Assembly (NCBI GenBank): GCA_026391775.1
Contig: JAPLDK010000057.1
Coordinates: forward strand, 1-36,756
Direction: 5' to 3'
From: Bacteroidota bacterium
GTDB lineage: Bacteria > Bacteroidota > Bacteroidia > Bacteroidales > FEN-979
Length of the DNA stretch: 36,756 nt
The translations under genes were made by a program, and so were the position numbers. Positions 9,032 through 17,908 of the stretch are shown here, piece after piece (the stretch's first letter is position 1; every line of letters begins with the position of its first letter). The notes under the pieces were generated by a model. The model had not been told where the DNA came from. It ran no database searches and saw only the letters and a list, made by a program, of their open reading frames with translations.

Positions 9032-11668
9032 TCAATCCTTTACGCACCTTACCGGGAACGCATTCGCCCTCAAAGAGGGATAAAATGACACACTATAGTT
9101 ATCTATATTCATTCCCCTGGCAACAGCACGGTACATCCCATTGGTTGTGGAGGTCCAGAACATAGTCACAGTGGGGTTCCCTGAAATGAAGGCCCAGGTG
9201 TTGTTCAGATAAAAGATCCCGTTGACCAAAGCATGGAATCCGAAAGTGGGAATGGAGTCTTTGAGAAAACCTCCGGCAATGCCATCTCCCGGTGTCCTGG
9301 ATGCAACGGCATTGATCAGGTCCTGCCATTCCGCCTGGGTGGGAACATGCCATTCGGGCGGACAAAGGCCCTGCACACTAAGTCCCGGACCTGGAACCTG
9401 GTATTGCAAGAGTTCGTCCCACTGGTAAAGCCCTCCGTTAATTGTGCAGTTGGCATCGGTTGGGAGGCAGTATTTTTCAGGTATGCAGTTATCGCTTTGA
9501 TGTTCCGGAGAAAAAGTCATTTTAGTACCGTAATTCAGATCGGTTAGCATCCAGCAATAACTTCCGAGATTATATGCCCTGTAGGTTTGATTATCTCTGG
9601 GGTCGGTAAAGTTCTGAGGGCAGCTCCCCGGAGCGCTTCCGGTGATCACTATAATGGGAACCGATGATGATGTGCTCACACAGGTATTAAGGCCGGTGTA
9701 CGAATAGGTGAGCTGATGAATGCCTGCCGGAATTGCCATGGGATTGAACCAGCCCCCTGGTGCAGGCAGCCCGTCGATGTAGTATTGTCCTCCCGGAGGG
9801 ACGCCTCCTTTTAATATGAAGCTTCTTGAAGTGGTCGTTGTTTTGGGATCATTGCATGCGGTGAGACTCACATATGGAGCGGGAATAATGGTAATTGCAG
9901 CGCTTCCTGTCTGAAGTTGTGTACAGGTTGTTGAACTTCCATCCTGAACGCTTAGAAGTGTGTAAGTGAAAGTGCCTGTTCCATTTGTTGGTGCTGCTAT
10001 TGTTGAGGTGTTTCCGCTGGTTGTCGTGACGGACTGGATCGCTCCGCCGTTAATGTTATATGTGAAGGTGTATGGTGCAACGGCTGATGCCCCTGTAAAA
10101 GTGATCAATGGAGAAGTTGCATTCTGGCATACAGTCGTTGTTCCTGAAATACCGGCGGTGGGCAATGGGTTCACGGTAACGGTCGCACTCCCGGTCTGGG
10201 GCTGGGAGCAGGCTGTTGGACTTGCATCCTGAACGCTTAGAAATGTGTAAGTGAGAATACCGGCTGCATTCGTGGGTGTTGGAAGCGTCACACTATTTCC
10301 GCTGGTTGTAGTGATGAATTGGTTAGCCCCTCCGTTAAGAGAATAAGTAAAAGTGTAAGGGGCTGTTGCATTAGCACCGGTAAAAGTGATCAATGGAACA
10401 GCTGAGTTCTGGCATACGCTTGTTGTTCCTGAGATTGTCGCAACCGGCAATGGGTTCACTGTAACGGTCGCACTCCCCGAAACACTACCTCCGGCCGGAC
10501 AAGCTGGATTAGTCAGGGAAACCAGGTTATATAATCCCGGAACATTTGTATTGATGTGATAGGGGAGTGAACCGCTGTAATTGCTTACAGGAGGTTGGTT
10601 TATACCGTTTATAGCATACGTAAAAGTATACGGGGCCGATGAGCCGCTGATGTTAATACTTACATCGGCCTGGCTTAATCCATCGTTGCAAATGGCTCCG
10701 CCCCCGGAAATGATCCCTGTCGGGCAGATTGCTCCCGGGGAAGTGAACTGCTGTGTGAGAGTGCATGCCGTACTGTCGGAAAATACAGCAGTAATGTAAT
10801 GTGTGAGCCCGTCGCATGGGATATTTGTGAGGTTGTATGCTTTCGGACTTGTGAAGGTGGGGTTGAACGATTGTGAAACAGGAGGTACTGCCGTATTGTC
10901 GGTAATGGTGAGTGTGCCGGTTGATGGGGGGTTGGTGAATTCCATATTCCCCGAAACGGAGAAAGTATTAGTACCTGGATTACAACTTGCAGGATTTGCG
11001 GTGATCGCTATCATCGAACAGTGAACAACGGGATTGCAGTTTGTCTGGCCGCTGCCTGATGTCTGAGAAAATGTCATAGTCCCCGGTTGCATACTGAAAT
11101 TTGTCATCAGCAGAATATATATCTCACCTACCTGGGCATTCAGTATATGGCAGGTTTCCGTGGCAGATGGGGAAAAACTACAGTCTACAATGTTCGCACC
11201 GGTTAGTCCGGTGGCACACCCATCAGTAACACTTGCAAACGGGCCCCAGCAAACAAAATCAACATCATGTGGCTGATAAACCGGCGCGGGCCCTACCTGT
11301 GTAATGGTCAGTATAATGTCACCTGCCACCCCAATCTGCATATAATACCAGGCCGGGCCAATAGTTAGTCCTACGCAACCATAATACGGATAGCCGTTAA
11401 TTGACGGGGGAGCATTCCCGGTAGTGCCTGAAGGAAATGTATAGATATTCCCCGTGCAGGCTACGTTTGCACTCTCACAGGGAATTGTGACAAGGGGGTT
11501 TTGCGGGTTGTAATTTGGAGTTTTTTTGCGGATGACAGTATCACAACTGCTTACAGGGATTACCAAACCAGCAGCAGTAACATCGGAATTGGCAGGATTG
11601 CTGAATGTTCCCGGATTAAAAGAACATAACAGAAGGAGTGTAAGGGCGAAACGTATCCTGGAAATCAA
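9032..11668 (-). CDS. Large secreted Ig-repeat protein with C-terminal FISUMP domain
   Basis: 878 residues. A signal peptide (RIRFALTLLLLCSF) is followed by a Cys-rich N-terminal domain (about 55-215), then several Ig-like/SprB-like repeats of about 95 residues with the pattern ISGTTSVCQNSAVPLITF, and about 200 C-terminal residues matching the FISUMP paralogous domain (DPRDNQTYRAYNLGSYCWM, then WHVPTQAEW, ending FPVRCVKD). Surface-exposed and probably adhesive; no enzymatic motif was seen. The only start that keeps the signal peptide is TTG at 11668, 19 bp after a perfect -7 box. No T9SS C-terminal domain is visible at the end, so the export route is unclear. Paralog of the gene at 12351-15635, with the same orientation and the same ending. 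Confidence 0.82.
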   Translation of the reverse strand: MISRIRFALTLLLLCSFNPGTFSNPANSDVTAAGLVIPVSSCDTVIRKKTPNYNPQNPLVTIPCESANVACTGNIYTFPSGTTGNAPPSINGYPYYGCVGLTIGPAWYYMQIGVAGDIILTITQVGPAPVYQPHDVDFVCWGPFASVTDGCATGLTGANIVDCSFSPSATETCHILNAQVGEIYILLMTNFSMQPGTMTFSQTSGSGQTNCNPVVHCSMIAITANPASCNPGTNTFSVSGNMEFTNPPSTGTLTITDNTAVPPVSQSFNPTFTSPKAYNLTNIPCDGLTHYITAVFSDSTACTLTQQFTSPGAICPTGIISGGGAICNDGLSQADVSINISGSSAPYTFTYAINGINQPPVSNYSGSLPYHINTNVPGLYNLVSLTNPACPAGGSVSGSATVTVNPLPVATISGTTSVCQNSAVPLITFTGANATAPYTFTYSLNGGANQFITTTSGNSVTLPTPTNAAGILTYTFLSVQDASPTACSQPQTGSATVTVNPLPTAGISGTTTVCQNATSPLITFTGASAVAPYTFTYNINGGAIQSVTTTSGNTSTIAAPTNGTGTFTYTLLSVQDGSSTTCTQLQTGSAAITIIPAPYVSLTACNDPKTTTTSRSFILKGGVPPGGQYYIDGLPAPGGWFNPMAIPAGIHQLTYSYTGLNTCVSTSSSVPIIVITGSAPGSCPQNFTDPRDNQTYRAYNLGSYCWMLTDLNYGTKMTFSPEHQSDNCIPEKYCLPTDANCTINGGLYQWDELLQYQVPGPGLSVQGLCPPEWHVPTQAEWQDLINAVASRTPGDGIAGGFLKDSIPTFGFHALVNGIFYLNNTWAFISGNPTVTMFWTSTTNGMYRAVARGMNIDNYSVSFYPSLRANAFPVRCVKD
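9882..10451. repeat. Tandem 285-bp coding repeats in FISUMP gene 1
   Basis: Two diverged copies of 285 bp (about 9882-10166 and 10167-10451), followed by a partial third beginning at 10452. Shared anchors include CGGTAACGGTCGCACTCCC and GTAAAAGTGATCAATGGA. Each copy codes one 95-residue Ig-like domain. The period is a codon multiple, as expected for domain duplication. Confidence 0.8.
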
Positions 11669-11687
11669 TTGCTTTTAATTGAGAGAA

Positions 11688-11695
11688 CAAAGTTA
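11688..11695 (-). promoter_or_regulatory. -7 promoter box for FISUMP gene 1
   Basis: On the minus strand TAACTTTG matches TAnnTTTG. It lies 19 bp before the TTG start, supporting that start and implying a very short leader. Confidence 0.5.
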
Positions 11696-11708
11696 TTAAA
11701 ACCATGAC

Positions 11709-11732
11709 ATCACGTCATCACACCATCACGAT
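11709..11732. repeat. Octamer iteration, ATCAC type, left of DUF pair
   Basis: Units ATCACGTC, ATCACACC, ATCACGAT in direct order, preceded by ACCATGAC. The related ATCACGACC array lies at 12324-12357 in the same orientation. Together they bracket the DUF4258-DUF2283 pair. Confidence 0.7.
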
Positions 11733-11810
11733 TTTGATCCTTCAAACACAGCACCTCAATACTCTGAAATTAATGGATGGTGTTGAAATACCACAGTGTA
11801 TTTAGCTCTT

Positions 11811-11842
11811 TTTGTTGAACGCAGGTAAATATCGTATCTTTG
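11811..11842 (+). promoter_or_regulatory. Bacteroidota-type promoter for DUF4258-DUF2283 operon
   Basis: TTTG at 11811-11814, a 20-bp spacer, then TATCTTTG at 11835-11842: a full match to the -33 TTTG / -7 TAnnTTTG consensus. The ATG follows 19 bp later. This is one of the best promoters in the window. Confidence 0.7.
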
Positions 11843-11861
11843 TTAAAAGAAATCTGTTTTA

Positions 11862-12119
11862 ATGGATTACATATTTTCACAGCATGCTCTGGAACAAATG
11901 TCAAAAAGAGACATTCCAAAAGAAACTGTGGAGAATATATTAAGGAATCCGGATCAAAAAGCATTGCAGGCGGATTTAACAGTTTTTCAGAGCATTGAAA
12001 GATCAGAAAGCTCGGAGTTTTTAATCAGAGTTTTTGTAAATCTGCGAAAATCGCCCCCATTGGTTGTAACAGTATACAAAACCTCTAAAATTGATAAATA
12101 TTATGAAGGTAAAATATGA
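11862..12119 (+). CDS. DUF4258 domain protein, possible toxin-like partner
   Basis: 85 residues, with FSQHALEQMSKRDIPKETVENIL and a C-terminal VVTVYKTSKIDKYYEG, both typical of DUF4258. This family is often compared to RelE-like folds and is frequently encoded next to a DUF2283 gene. It overlaps the next gene by 17 bp, so the two are probably translationally linked. There is a strong promoter upstream. A role as a toxin-antitoxin or other two-gene module is a guess from gene layout; no activity is known to me. Confidence 0.8.
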   Translation: MDYIFSQHALEQMSKRDIPKETVENILRNPDQKALQADLTVFQSIERSESSEFLIRVFVNLRKSPPLVVTVYKTSKIDKYYEGKI

Positions 12120-12300
12120 CAAAGAGGTAGATATCCTATATATTCATTTTTCTGATGGTAAGATTGTAGAGAGTGATGAAGAAAAACCGGGAATTATTCT
12201 TGATTATGATGAAAACGGAAATATTGTTGGCATAGAGATGCTGAATGCATCAAAGCAAATCCCCCAACCTATGAAGTTTGAATATGAAGTTGCAGAATGA
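12103..12300 (+). CDS. DUF2283 domain protein
   Basis: 65 residues from the ATG at 12103: MKVKYDKEVDILYIHFSDGK, then ESDEEKPGIILDYDENGNIVGIEMLNASK, the complete DUF2283 signature. A longer reading from 12091 exists, but MKVKYD is the usual family start and sits inside the 3' end of the DUF4258 gene. Acidic and small, as an antitoxin-like partner would be, but without a visible DNA-binding motif. Function unknown. Confidence 0.85.
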   Translation: MKVKYDKEVDILYIHFSDGKIVESDEEKPGIILDYDENGNIVGIEMLNASKQIPQPMKFEYEVAE

Positions 12301-12323
12301 ATTTCATGTTTTAGAAATTGCTT

Positions 12324-12357
12324 ATCACGACCATCGTGCCATCACGACCATCAATTC
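12324..12357. repeat. Octamer/nonamer iteration, ATCAC type, right of DUF pair
   Basis: Units ATCACGACC, ATCGTGCC, ATCACGACC, ATCAATTC. The last unit overlaps the stop codon of the FISUMP gene that ends at 12351. See the related array at 11709-11732. Confidence 0.7.
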
Positions 12358-15300
12358 TTCACACACCTCACCGCAAACGCATTCGAGCGGTTTGAGTAGT
12401 AATCGGAAACCCCGAAATTCTGAAGGTTCATACTGTGCGAGAGGGCTTTGACCGCCCCAAAGTAATTTGATGACCAGAAGAATGTTGCAAATCCCTGGAA
12501 TTTCCAGCTAATATTGCTGTATACAAGACCGCTCTCAATAGCTCTGAACCCATTGATGATTGAATCCTGCAAGGGTTTTCCCGCAAGCCCCTGGGTGAGG
12601 TTTGCATTGAACAAGGTCATCCATTCGGCCTGGGAAGGCACATGCCAGTTCGGCGGACAAAGCCCCTGGGAGGCGGTAGTATTATCATAAGCCATTACTT
12701 CATCCCATTGATACAGGCCGCCGTATATACTGCAGTTGACCTGATCGTCATTATAACAGTATTTTTCATTCATACAATTGTCAGTCTGCGCTGTAGCACC
12801 CTGGATCGCTGTACCATAATTCAGGTTTTTTCGCATCCAGCATTGAGTGCCGATCTGAACGGTGGTATATGTCTTGTTATCCCTTATATCAACCAGGTTG
12901 TTTCCACAGCTAAACACCGTAGCTGCCTGTACGATTATATTTTTTGTTTTAAATGCACTGCATAAAGCGACATTAGTGTATGAATACGTAATTGTTTTTG
13001 TTCCTGTCCCGGCTATGGATGGGGTAAAAACCCCCGTTCCTGAATTAACCCCTGGCCCTGAATAGGTTCCGCCCAGCGGGATCCCTCCTTTCAGTTTGAT
13101 GGGATTTGCGGTAATTGTAGTAATGCTGTCAAAACATAGCGTAAACGAAACCGCGGGAACCGGTAATCCTGTCATTGTAATCCTGTTGGATGATGCAGGG
13201 TTGTTTGTAACACAGGCAAGGTTTGACGTCAGCACGCAACGGATGCTGTCACCGGCCTGGGGCGAATATGAGAAGTTTGGTGAATCAGTCCCGGCATTGC
13301 TTCCGTTCACTTTCCACTGATTATGGGGTGTTGATCCTCCATTGACCGGCGTTGCAGTATAATTTACGGCTGTGCCTGCACAGAATGGATTAGGCAATGC
13401 CGAGATGGACACACTGACCGGGAAATTGGGGTTGACGGTCATTGTAACAGTATTGGAAGTTGCCGGGTTGTTGGTTATGCAGGCTGAAATAGAGGAAGTC
13501 AGTGTACAACTCACATGATCGCTATTTACAGGAATGTAGCTGTAGGTGGATGAGTTTATCCCTGTATTACTTCCGTTCAGCTTCCATTGATAGACAGGAG
13601 ATGATCCCGGATTCACAGGGGTTGCTGTAAAAGTAACCGTTGTACCGGAACAAATATTATTGGCTGATGGAGAAATACTGACTTTCACGGTATCCCGGGC
13701 GTACACTGTGACCGGAAAAGGCAATGTTGTTCCTGTGCAGCTTCCGATTTTTGGAGTAATATAATAGGTGACAATTCCAGGTGTTGAAAGGGCATTGACC
13801 AATAACTGGTTGATCACAAGCCCTGAATCTGCACTGAACCCGCTTACATTTCCCGAAGTTAAGGTGGCTGTCCAGTGGAATGTTGCACCGGGTGGATTGG
13901 AAGTCAGAGGGATATTAGTTGATTCACCGGTGCAAATTGTTTTTGAAAGGGGTGGTGTATTTGCTATCACCGGAACAGGGGTGGTCGACAATTGCACAGT
14001 ATCTGATGAGTTGCAACCATTGGAATTCCTGATTGTAGCCGTGTAGGTTCCCGCCACGCCTGTTGTGAACGTTTGTGAGGTCCCCATCGTTGCTCCCGAG
14101 CCAAGATCTTTCCACATGAAAGTGCATCCGGGGCAGGGGCCTGCATCGAATGTAGCCAGATCACTTGTACAGATTAATTTATCAGGGCCGAGGTTGGGTT
14201 TAAGCAGAATACTGACTACCTGCCAGGTTGTATCCGTACGCTTATCAATATGCCTTACAAATAATTCAACAGTATAATTCCCTGTGCTGGAATAGCTATG
14301 AGATGGATTTGGAAGCAAAGAAGAATTGGCAGGGCCTGATGAGGGATCCCCGAAATTCCAGTGTATACTGTCGGGGGGAGGCCATATGGCCGAAGCAAAA
14401 CCCACAGCCTGCTCCAGACAATGAACGGTATCGTAAATCAAGGCATAATATCTCTCCACAAAATCCGGTAATGCCCTACCGCTTCCTCTTCCCTGTAAAC
14501 TCAGGACGTTTTTCTGGTAATTACAGCCTGTTCCTGCGGAAGATGGATTATTGATAACACAAAGGGAGTCAACAAACACGGTAAAAGGGTAAGTAGTTTG
14601 CTCATAATGTGATGAAGAATATATTTTCCCATCCGGGGCCAGTTCCAGCATATGACAACGGTTCTCATTGCATAGCAGGGTCGCGCTGTTTATAAATTGT
14701 GCCGAGTCGGTGATTGTTGCATCATACTGGTATAAAAAATATCTTGAGGAACAGGCTGGACCACCCCTCGCTGAAATATAAAGGTACCTGGAGTCAATGG
14801 AGAATTCGGCACTGATGGGATACAGATTTTGGTTTGAGCATTTGGGAGGGTATACCAGGAACAAGGGCGTTACCTCGCCGGTGGTTGAATTGAAATTGCA
14901 AAACTCAACTGCCACACTATAAATTGCCGCCAGTTTTGTACCGTCCCTCGAAATCTTTATACAATTGATTACCCAGTTAGCGCCGGCAGGTCGTAATAAA
15001 TGACTGTTGCCGAAAACAGGTGTGCCATTGAGCCCTGCTGAGTTTACAAAGTAAGATGAATAGTAATTGCTGTCGGTAGATTGCAATCGAACGACCACCC
15101 ATACATCATGAATGTTGTGATGACGGGTTGCCGCGACGGCATGGAATGCCCTTGCTCCGCCGGGAACCAGGATACCGTTCTGCGCGGGGGGAATATCTCC
15201 CAATCCTCCATCAAGATTCATATCAACAACCGAATACCGTAATTTTCCGGGAGGTGATCCACCTAAACCATTGTAAAAAATATAATATTTCGAATGATCA

Positions 15301-15635
15301 TTCAATTGCTGAAAAGCAATGGTTTGTTTGATATAACTCATAGAAGCAATTGATCCATTAAGCCAGCCATCAGGCATTACAATATTATTCCTGTTATAGA
15401 CTTCTCCATTATTGGAATAAAATAAAATATTGCCCAGTGAGTCGGAGATATTACAGGTTCCCCCTGACTGTGCATCCATTTTGTTCGATAGAAATGCTAC
15501 CGGTGAACCGGTCATGAACGACACTCCTGCCGAATCGCCGAAGAACCAGTTGTTGAATTCGCGCTGGGAAAAACCAATGAGGGGTAATGCCAGGAAGGTA
15601 AAAAATAGTAATCGGGTAACTATGTGCTTCATCAC
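12351..15635 (-). CDS. Very large secreted protein: propeller-like N-terminus, PKD and Ig repeats, FISUMP domain
   Basis: 1094 residues. The signal peptide (LLFFTFLALPLIGFS) precedes a 370-residue N-terminal region with repeated strands such as NISDSLGNILFYSNNG and LAPDGKIYSSSHYEQ, resembling the beta-propeller-like modules of Bacteroidota gliding-associated proteins. Next come a PKD domain (about 415-480, with SYSSTGNYTVELFVRH), several Ig-like domains including two 89-residue repeats, and a C-terminal FISUMP domain (DIRDNKTYTTVQIGTQCWM to FAVRCVKN). Predicted surface protein, adhesive or structural; no catalytic motif was seen. Paralog of the gene at 9032-11668 in its last 200 residues and in the Ig region. 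Its promoter -7 box is at 15654-15661, and it is divergent from nth. Confidence 0.85.
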   Translation of the reverse strand: MMKHIVTRLLFFTFLALPLIGFSQREFNNWFFGDSAGVSFMTGSPVAFLSNKMDAQSGGTCNISDSLGNILFYSNNGEVYNRNNIVMPDGWLNGSIASMSYIKQTIAFQQLNDHSKYYIFYNGLGGSPPGKLRYSVVDMNLDGGLGDIPPAQNGILVPGGARAFHAVAATRHHNIHDVWVVVRLQSTDSNYYSSYFVNSAGLNGTPVFGNSHLLRPAGANWVINCIKISRDGTKLAAIYSVAVEFCNFNSTTGEVTPLFLVYPPKCSNQNLYPISAEFSIDSRYLYISARGGPACSSRYFLYQYDATITDSAQFINSATLLCNENRCHMLELAPDGKIYSSSHYEQTTYPFTVFVDSLCVINNPSSAGTGCNYQKNVLSLQGRGSGRALPDFVERYYALIYDTVHCLEQAVGFASAIWPPPDSIHWNFGDPSSGPANSSLLPNPSHSYSSTGNYTVELFVRHIDKRTDTTWQVVSILLKPNLGPDKLICTSDLATFDAGPCPGCTFMWKDLGSGATMGTSQTFTTGVAGTYTATIRNSNGCNSSDTVQLSTTPVPVIANTPPLSKTICTGESTNIPLTSNPPGATFHWTATLTSGNVSGFSADSGLVINQLLVNALSTPGIVTYYITPKIGSCTGTTLPFPVTVYARDTVKVSISPSANNICSGTTVTFTATPVNPGSSPVYQWKLNGSNTGINSSTYSYIPVNSDHVSCTLTSSISACITNNPATSNTVTMTVNPNFPVSVSISALPNPFCAGTAVNYTATPVNGGSTPHNQWKVNGSNAGTDSPNFSYSPQAGDSIRCVLTSNLACVTNNPASSNRITMTGLPVPAVSFTLCFDSITTITANPIKLKGGIPLGGTYSGPGVNSGTGVFTPSIAGTGTKTITYSYTNVALCSAFKTKNIIVQAATVFSCGNNLVDIRDNKTYTTVQIGTQCWMRKNLNYGTAIQGATAQTDNCMNEKYCYNDDQVNCSIYGGLYQWDEVMAYDNTTASQGLCPPNWHVPSQAEWMTLFNANLTQGLAGKPLQDSIINGFRAIESGLVYSNISWKFQGFATFFWSSNYFGAVKALSHSMNLQNFGVSDYYSNRSNAFAVRCVKN
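13171..13704. repeat. Tandem 267-bp coding repeats in FISUMP gene 2
   Basis: Two copies of about 267 bp (13171-13437 and 13438-13704) share GTCATTGTAA starts and code 89-residue Ig-like domains with the pattern YTATPVNGGSTPHNQWKVNG. They are more diverged from each other than the 285-bp repeats of FISUMP gene 1. Confidence 0.7.
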
Positions 15636-15653
15636 CCAGGATTATTCTTACGC

Positions 15654-15661
15654 CAAAGTTA
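15654..15661 (-). promoter_or_regulatory. -7 promoter box for FISUMP gene 2
   Basis: Minus-strand TAACTTTG, a perfect TAnnTTTG match, 18 bp before the ATG at 15635. The same octamer is used by FISUMP gene 1, consistent with paralogous promoters. No clear -33 was found. Confidence 0.5.
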
Positions 15662-15691
15662 AACAAAATAAGCAGCTGCTTCGTAATTCGC

Positions 15692-15699
15692 TACTTTTG
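15692..15699 (+). promoter_or_regulatory. -7 promoter box for nth
   Basis: TACTTTTG matches TAnnTTTG and lies 18 bp before the ATG at 15718. It argues against the much longer reading that begins at 15430 inside the neighbouring gene. Confidence 0.5.
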
Positions 15700-15717
15700 C
15701 ACAAACTCCCCAACCTC

Positions 15718-16371
15718 ATGCGCATCCGGGAACGCTATTCCAAAGTCATTGAGTATTTCCTCGCCCACCGTCCAGCGGCCGAAACGGAGCTCGTTTATAC
15801 CGATCCCTACCAGTTGGCCGTGGCTGTGATCCTTTCGGCCCAGTGCACCGATAAACGGGTGAACATGATCACTCCCAATCTCTTCAAACATTATCCTACG
15901 GCAAAAAGCCTGGCAAAGGCAAAGCATGAGGAGGTGTTCGAGCTGATCAGGAGCTGTTCCTACCCGAATAATAAAACGAAGAATATCATAGGGATGGCTC
16001 AGGGTCTGATAAAGGAATTTAAGGGTGTTATGCCTTCGGATGTGGACGAGTTGCAGAAGCTTCCGGGCATTGGCCGAAAGAGCGCGAATGTGCTGGCCGC
16101 GGTGATATACAACAAGCCTGCCATGGCAGTGGATACCCATGTTTTCAGGGTTGCTGCCAGGATTGGGCTTACAGTAAATGCAAAGAACCCTTACCAGACC
16201 GAGATGCAGCTCATCAAACATATCCCTGAAAAACTAATTTCCCTTGCACACCACTGGCTGATCCTGCACGGGAGGTACATTTGTGTGGCGCGAAAACCGA
16301 AATGCGGGGAATGCGGACTGACGGCCATCTGCAAGTATTATACTTCATCTTTGTTGAAAACTAAATCTTAA
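15718..16371 (+). CDS. nth: Endonuclease III, DNA glycosylase/AP lyase
   Basis: Base-excision-repair enzyme that removes oxidised pyrimidines and cuts the AP site. From the ATG at 15718 it has 217 residues, the normal size for the family. It shows the helix-hairpin-helix LPGIGRKSANV with the catalytic lysine in GRKSA, the catalytic aspartate in VDTHVFRVAARIGL, and the C-terminal 4Fe-4S cluster motif C-x6-C-x2-C-x5-C (CVARKPKCGECGLTAIC). The reading frame extends upstream to 15430, but that part overlaps the divergent FISUMP gene and has no family similarity. bcp follows 52 bp downstream with its own promoter. Confidence 0.95.
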   Translation: MRIRERYSKVIEYFLAHRPAAETELVYTDPYQLAVAVILSAQCTDKRVNMITPNLFKHYPTAKSLAKAKHEEVFELIRSCSYPNNKTKNIIGMAQGLIKEFKGVMPSDVDELQKLPGIGRKSANVLAAVIYNKPAMAVDTHVFRVAARIGLTVNAKNPYQTEMQLIKHIPEKLISLAHHWLILHGRYICVARKPKCGECGLTAICKYYTSSLLKTKS

Positions 16372-16399
16372 TCCGTCGGAAAATCCAGCGGGCTTTTAA

Positions 16400-16407
16400 T
16401 AATTTTG
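16400..16407 (+). promoter_or_regulatory. -7 promoter box for bcp-recA
   Basis: TAATTTTG, a perfect TAnnTTTG match, 16 bp before the ATG of bcp. It probably drives bcp, recA and the TPR lipoprotein. No TGATTA-N5-TAATCA operator, as seen upstream of the polymerase operon at 27191-27240, is present here. Confidence 0.5.
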
Positions 16408-16423
16408 AATAAAATTTAAACCC

Positions 16424-16888
16424 ATGAGCGCTTTAAAAGTTGGCGACAAAGCACCTGATTTTCAGGTAGTCGACCAGGAAGGCCAGGCGTTGAGTCTGAA
16501 AGATTTCAGAGGGAGTAAACTGATACTGTATTTTTATCCGAAAGACGATACCCCGGGTTGCACGGCTGAAGCCTGCAACCTGAAAGATAACTACCAGATA
16601 CTGAAGAAGAAAGGATTTAAAGTGTTAGGGGTAAGCGCAGATTCGGAAGCTGCACACAAAAAATTTATTGCAAAATACGTATTACCTTTTGCCCTTATCC
16701 CGGATAAAGAGAAAACCATTCTCAGGGCATACGGGGCATGGGGCATGAAAAAACTATACGGTAAGGAATACGAAGGCATCATCCGTACAACCTATGTTAT
16801 TGATGAAAAAGGGGTGATAGCCAGGGTCTTTACCAAAGTTGATACAAAGAACCATTCGCAGCAGATCCTTGAGGAGATGGGCTTATAA
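16424..16888 (+). CDS. bcp: Thiol peroxidase, Bcp/PrxQ type (AhpC/TSA family)
   Basis: Cytosolic peroxiredoxin that reduces hydrogen peroxide and organic hydroperoxides using thioredoxin. 154 residues. The PGCTAEAC motif contains the peroxidatic cysteine and, five residues on, the resolving cysteine, which marks the atypical two-Cys PrxQ group. Family-typical KVGDKAPDF at the start and VLGVSADS in the middle. Together with nth it forms a DNA and oxidative-damage block upstream of recA; recA follows 14 bp downstream and is likely co-transcribed. Confidence 0.95.
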   Translation: MSALKVGDKAPDFQVVDQEGQALSLKDFRGSKLILYFYPKDDTPGCTAEACNLKDNYQILKKKGFKVLGVSADSEAAHKKFIAKYVLPFALIPDKEKTILRAYGAWGMKKLYGKEYEGIIRTTYVIDEKGVIARVFTKVDTKNHSQQILEEMGL

Positions 16889-16902
16889 ACAAAGGAGGAA
16901 AA

Positions 16903-17907
16903 ATGTCACAGGAAGTAAACAAAGAAAAAGTTAAAGCTCTTCAGCTTACGCTCGACAAGCTGGAAAAGGCTTATGGAAAAGGCACAATCATGCGCCTTGG
17001 CGACAATGCTATTGAAGCTGTGGACGTGATCTCAACGGGATCGATCGGTCTGGATATTGCGCTCGGGATCGGAGGACTGCCCAAAGGAAGGGTTACAGAG
17101 ATCTACGGCCCCGAATCATCAGGAAAAACAACCCTGGCACTTCATGCCATCGCAGAAGCCCAGAAAGCAGGGGGCATTGCTGCGTTTATCGACGCGGAAC
17201 ATGCCTTTGACCGTTTCTATGCCCAGAAACTGGGTGTTGATGTTGAAAATCTGCTGGTCTCCCAGCCGGATAACGGAGAACAGGCCCTCGAAATCACCGA
17301 AAACCTAATCCGCTCAGGCGCTATCGATATCATCGTGATCGACTCGGTTGCAGCCCTTACGCCGAAAAGCGAAATTGAAGGGGAGATGGGCGATTCGAAA
17401 ATGGGCTTGCAGGCCCGCTTGATGTCACAAGCCCTGAGGAAACTTACTTCGACCATCAGCAAAACACAAACCTGCTGTATTTTCATCAACCAGCTCCGTG
17501 AAAAGATCGGTGTCATGTTTGGCAACCCCGAGACCACCACGGGCGGAAACGCGCTGAAATTTTATGCCTCCGTGCGGCTCGACATCCGCAAGATAACCCA
17601 ATTAAAAGAAGGGGAGGAAGCAATAGGTAACAGGGTCAGGGTAAAAGTGGTGAAAAATAAAGTTGCTCCTCCTTTCAGGAAAGCCGAATTCGACATCATT
17701 TTCGGAGAAGGGATATCGAAATGCTACGAAATCCTGGACCTTGCCGTTGACAACAACATTATTAAAAAGAGCGGCTCATGGTTCAGTTACGGAGATACCA
17801 AACTGGGGCAGGGCAGAGATGCGGTGAAAAAGCTCATACAGGATAATCCGGAACTTATGGACGAGCTTGAGGGCAAGATCAAGGAATTACTTAAAATCCA
17901 GAAATAG
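16903..17907 (+). CDS. recA: RecA recombinase
   Basis: Strand-exchange ATPase of homologous recombination; as a filament it also stimulates self-cleavage of LexA-type repressors. 334 residues. Walker A GPESSGKT is at 69-76, IDAEHAFD follows, a Walker B-like [12 protein letters not shown] is near 145, and loop regions such as [17 protein letters not shown] are typical. The start is supported by AAAGGAGG 5 nt before the ATG, one of few strong Shine-Dalgarno sites here. It sits 14 bp after bcp, and its stop is separated by a single base from the next ATG. It could be the co-protease for the S24 repressor at 26358-27161; that link is inference. Confidence 0.98.
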   Translation: MSQEVNKEKVKALQLTLDKLEKAYGKGTIMRLGDNAIEAVDVISTGSIGLDIALGIGGLPKGRVTEIYGPESSGKTTLALHAIAEAQKAGGIAAFIDAEHAFDRFYAQKLGVDVENLLVSQPDNGEQALEITENLIRSGAIDIIVIDSVAALTPKSEIEGEMGDSKMGLQARLMSQALRKLTSTISKTQTCCIFINQLREKIGVMFGNPETTTGGNALKFYASVRLDIRKITQLKEGEEAIGNRVRVKVVKNKVAPPFRKAEFDIIFGEGISKCYEILDLAVDNNIIKKSGSWFSYGDTKLGQGRDAVKKLIQDNPELMDELEGKIKELLKIQK

Positions 17908-17908
17908 C

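Noticed and set aside
9882..10451. Repeats that could be mistaken for a CRISPR array or IS ends
   Set aside because: The period is 285 bp, the copies are coding and in frame, and they code Ig-like domains.
15430..15717. N-terminal extension of nth
   Set aside because: It overlaps the divergent FISUMP gene and a promoter box lies at 15692-15699; endonuclease III begins at 15718.
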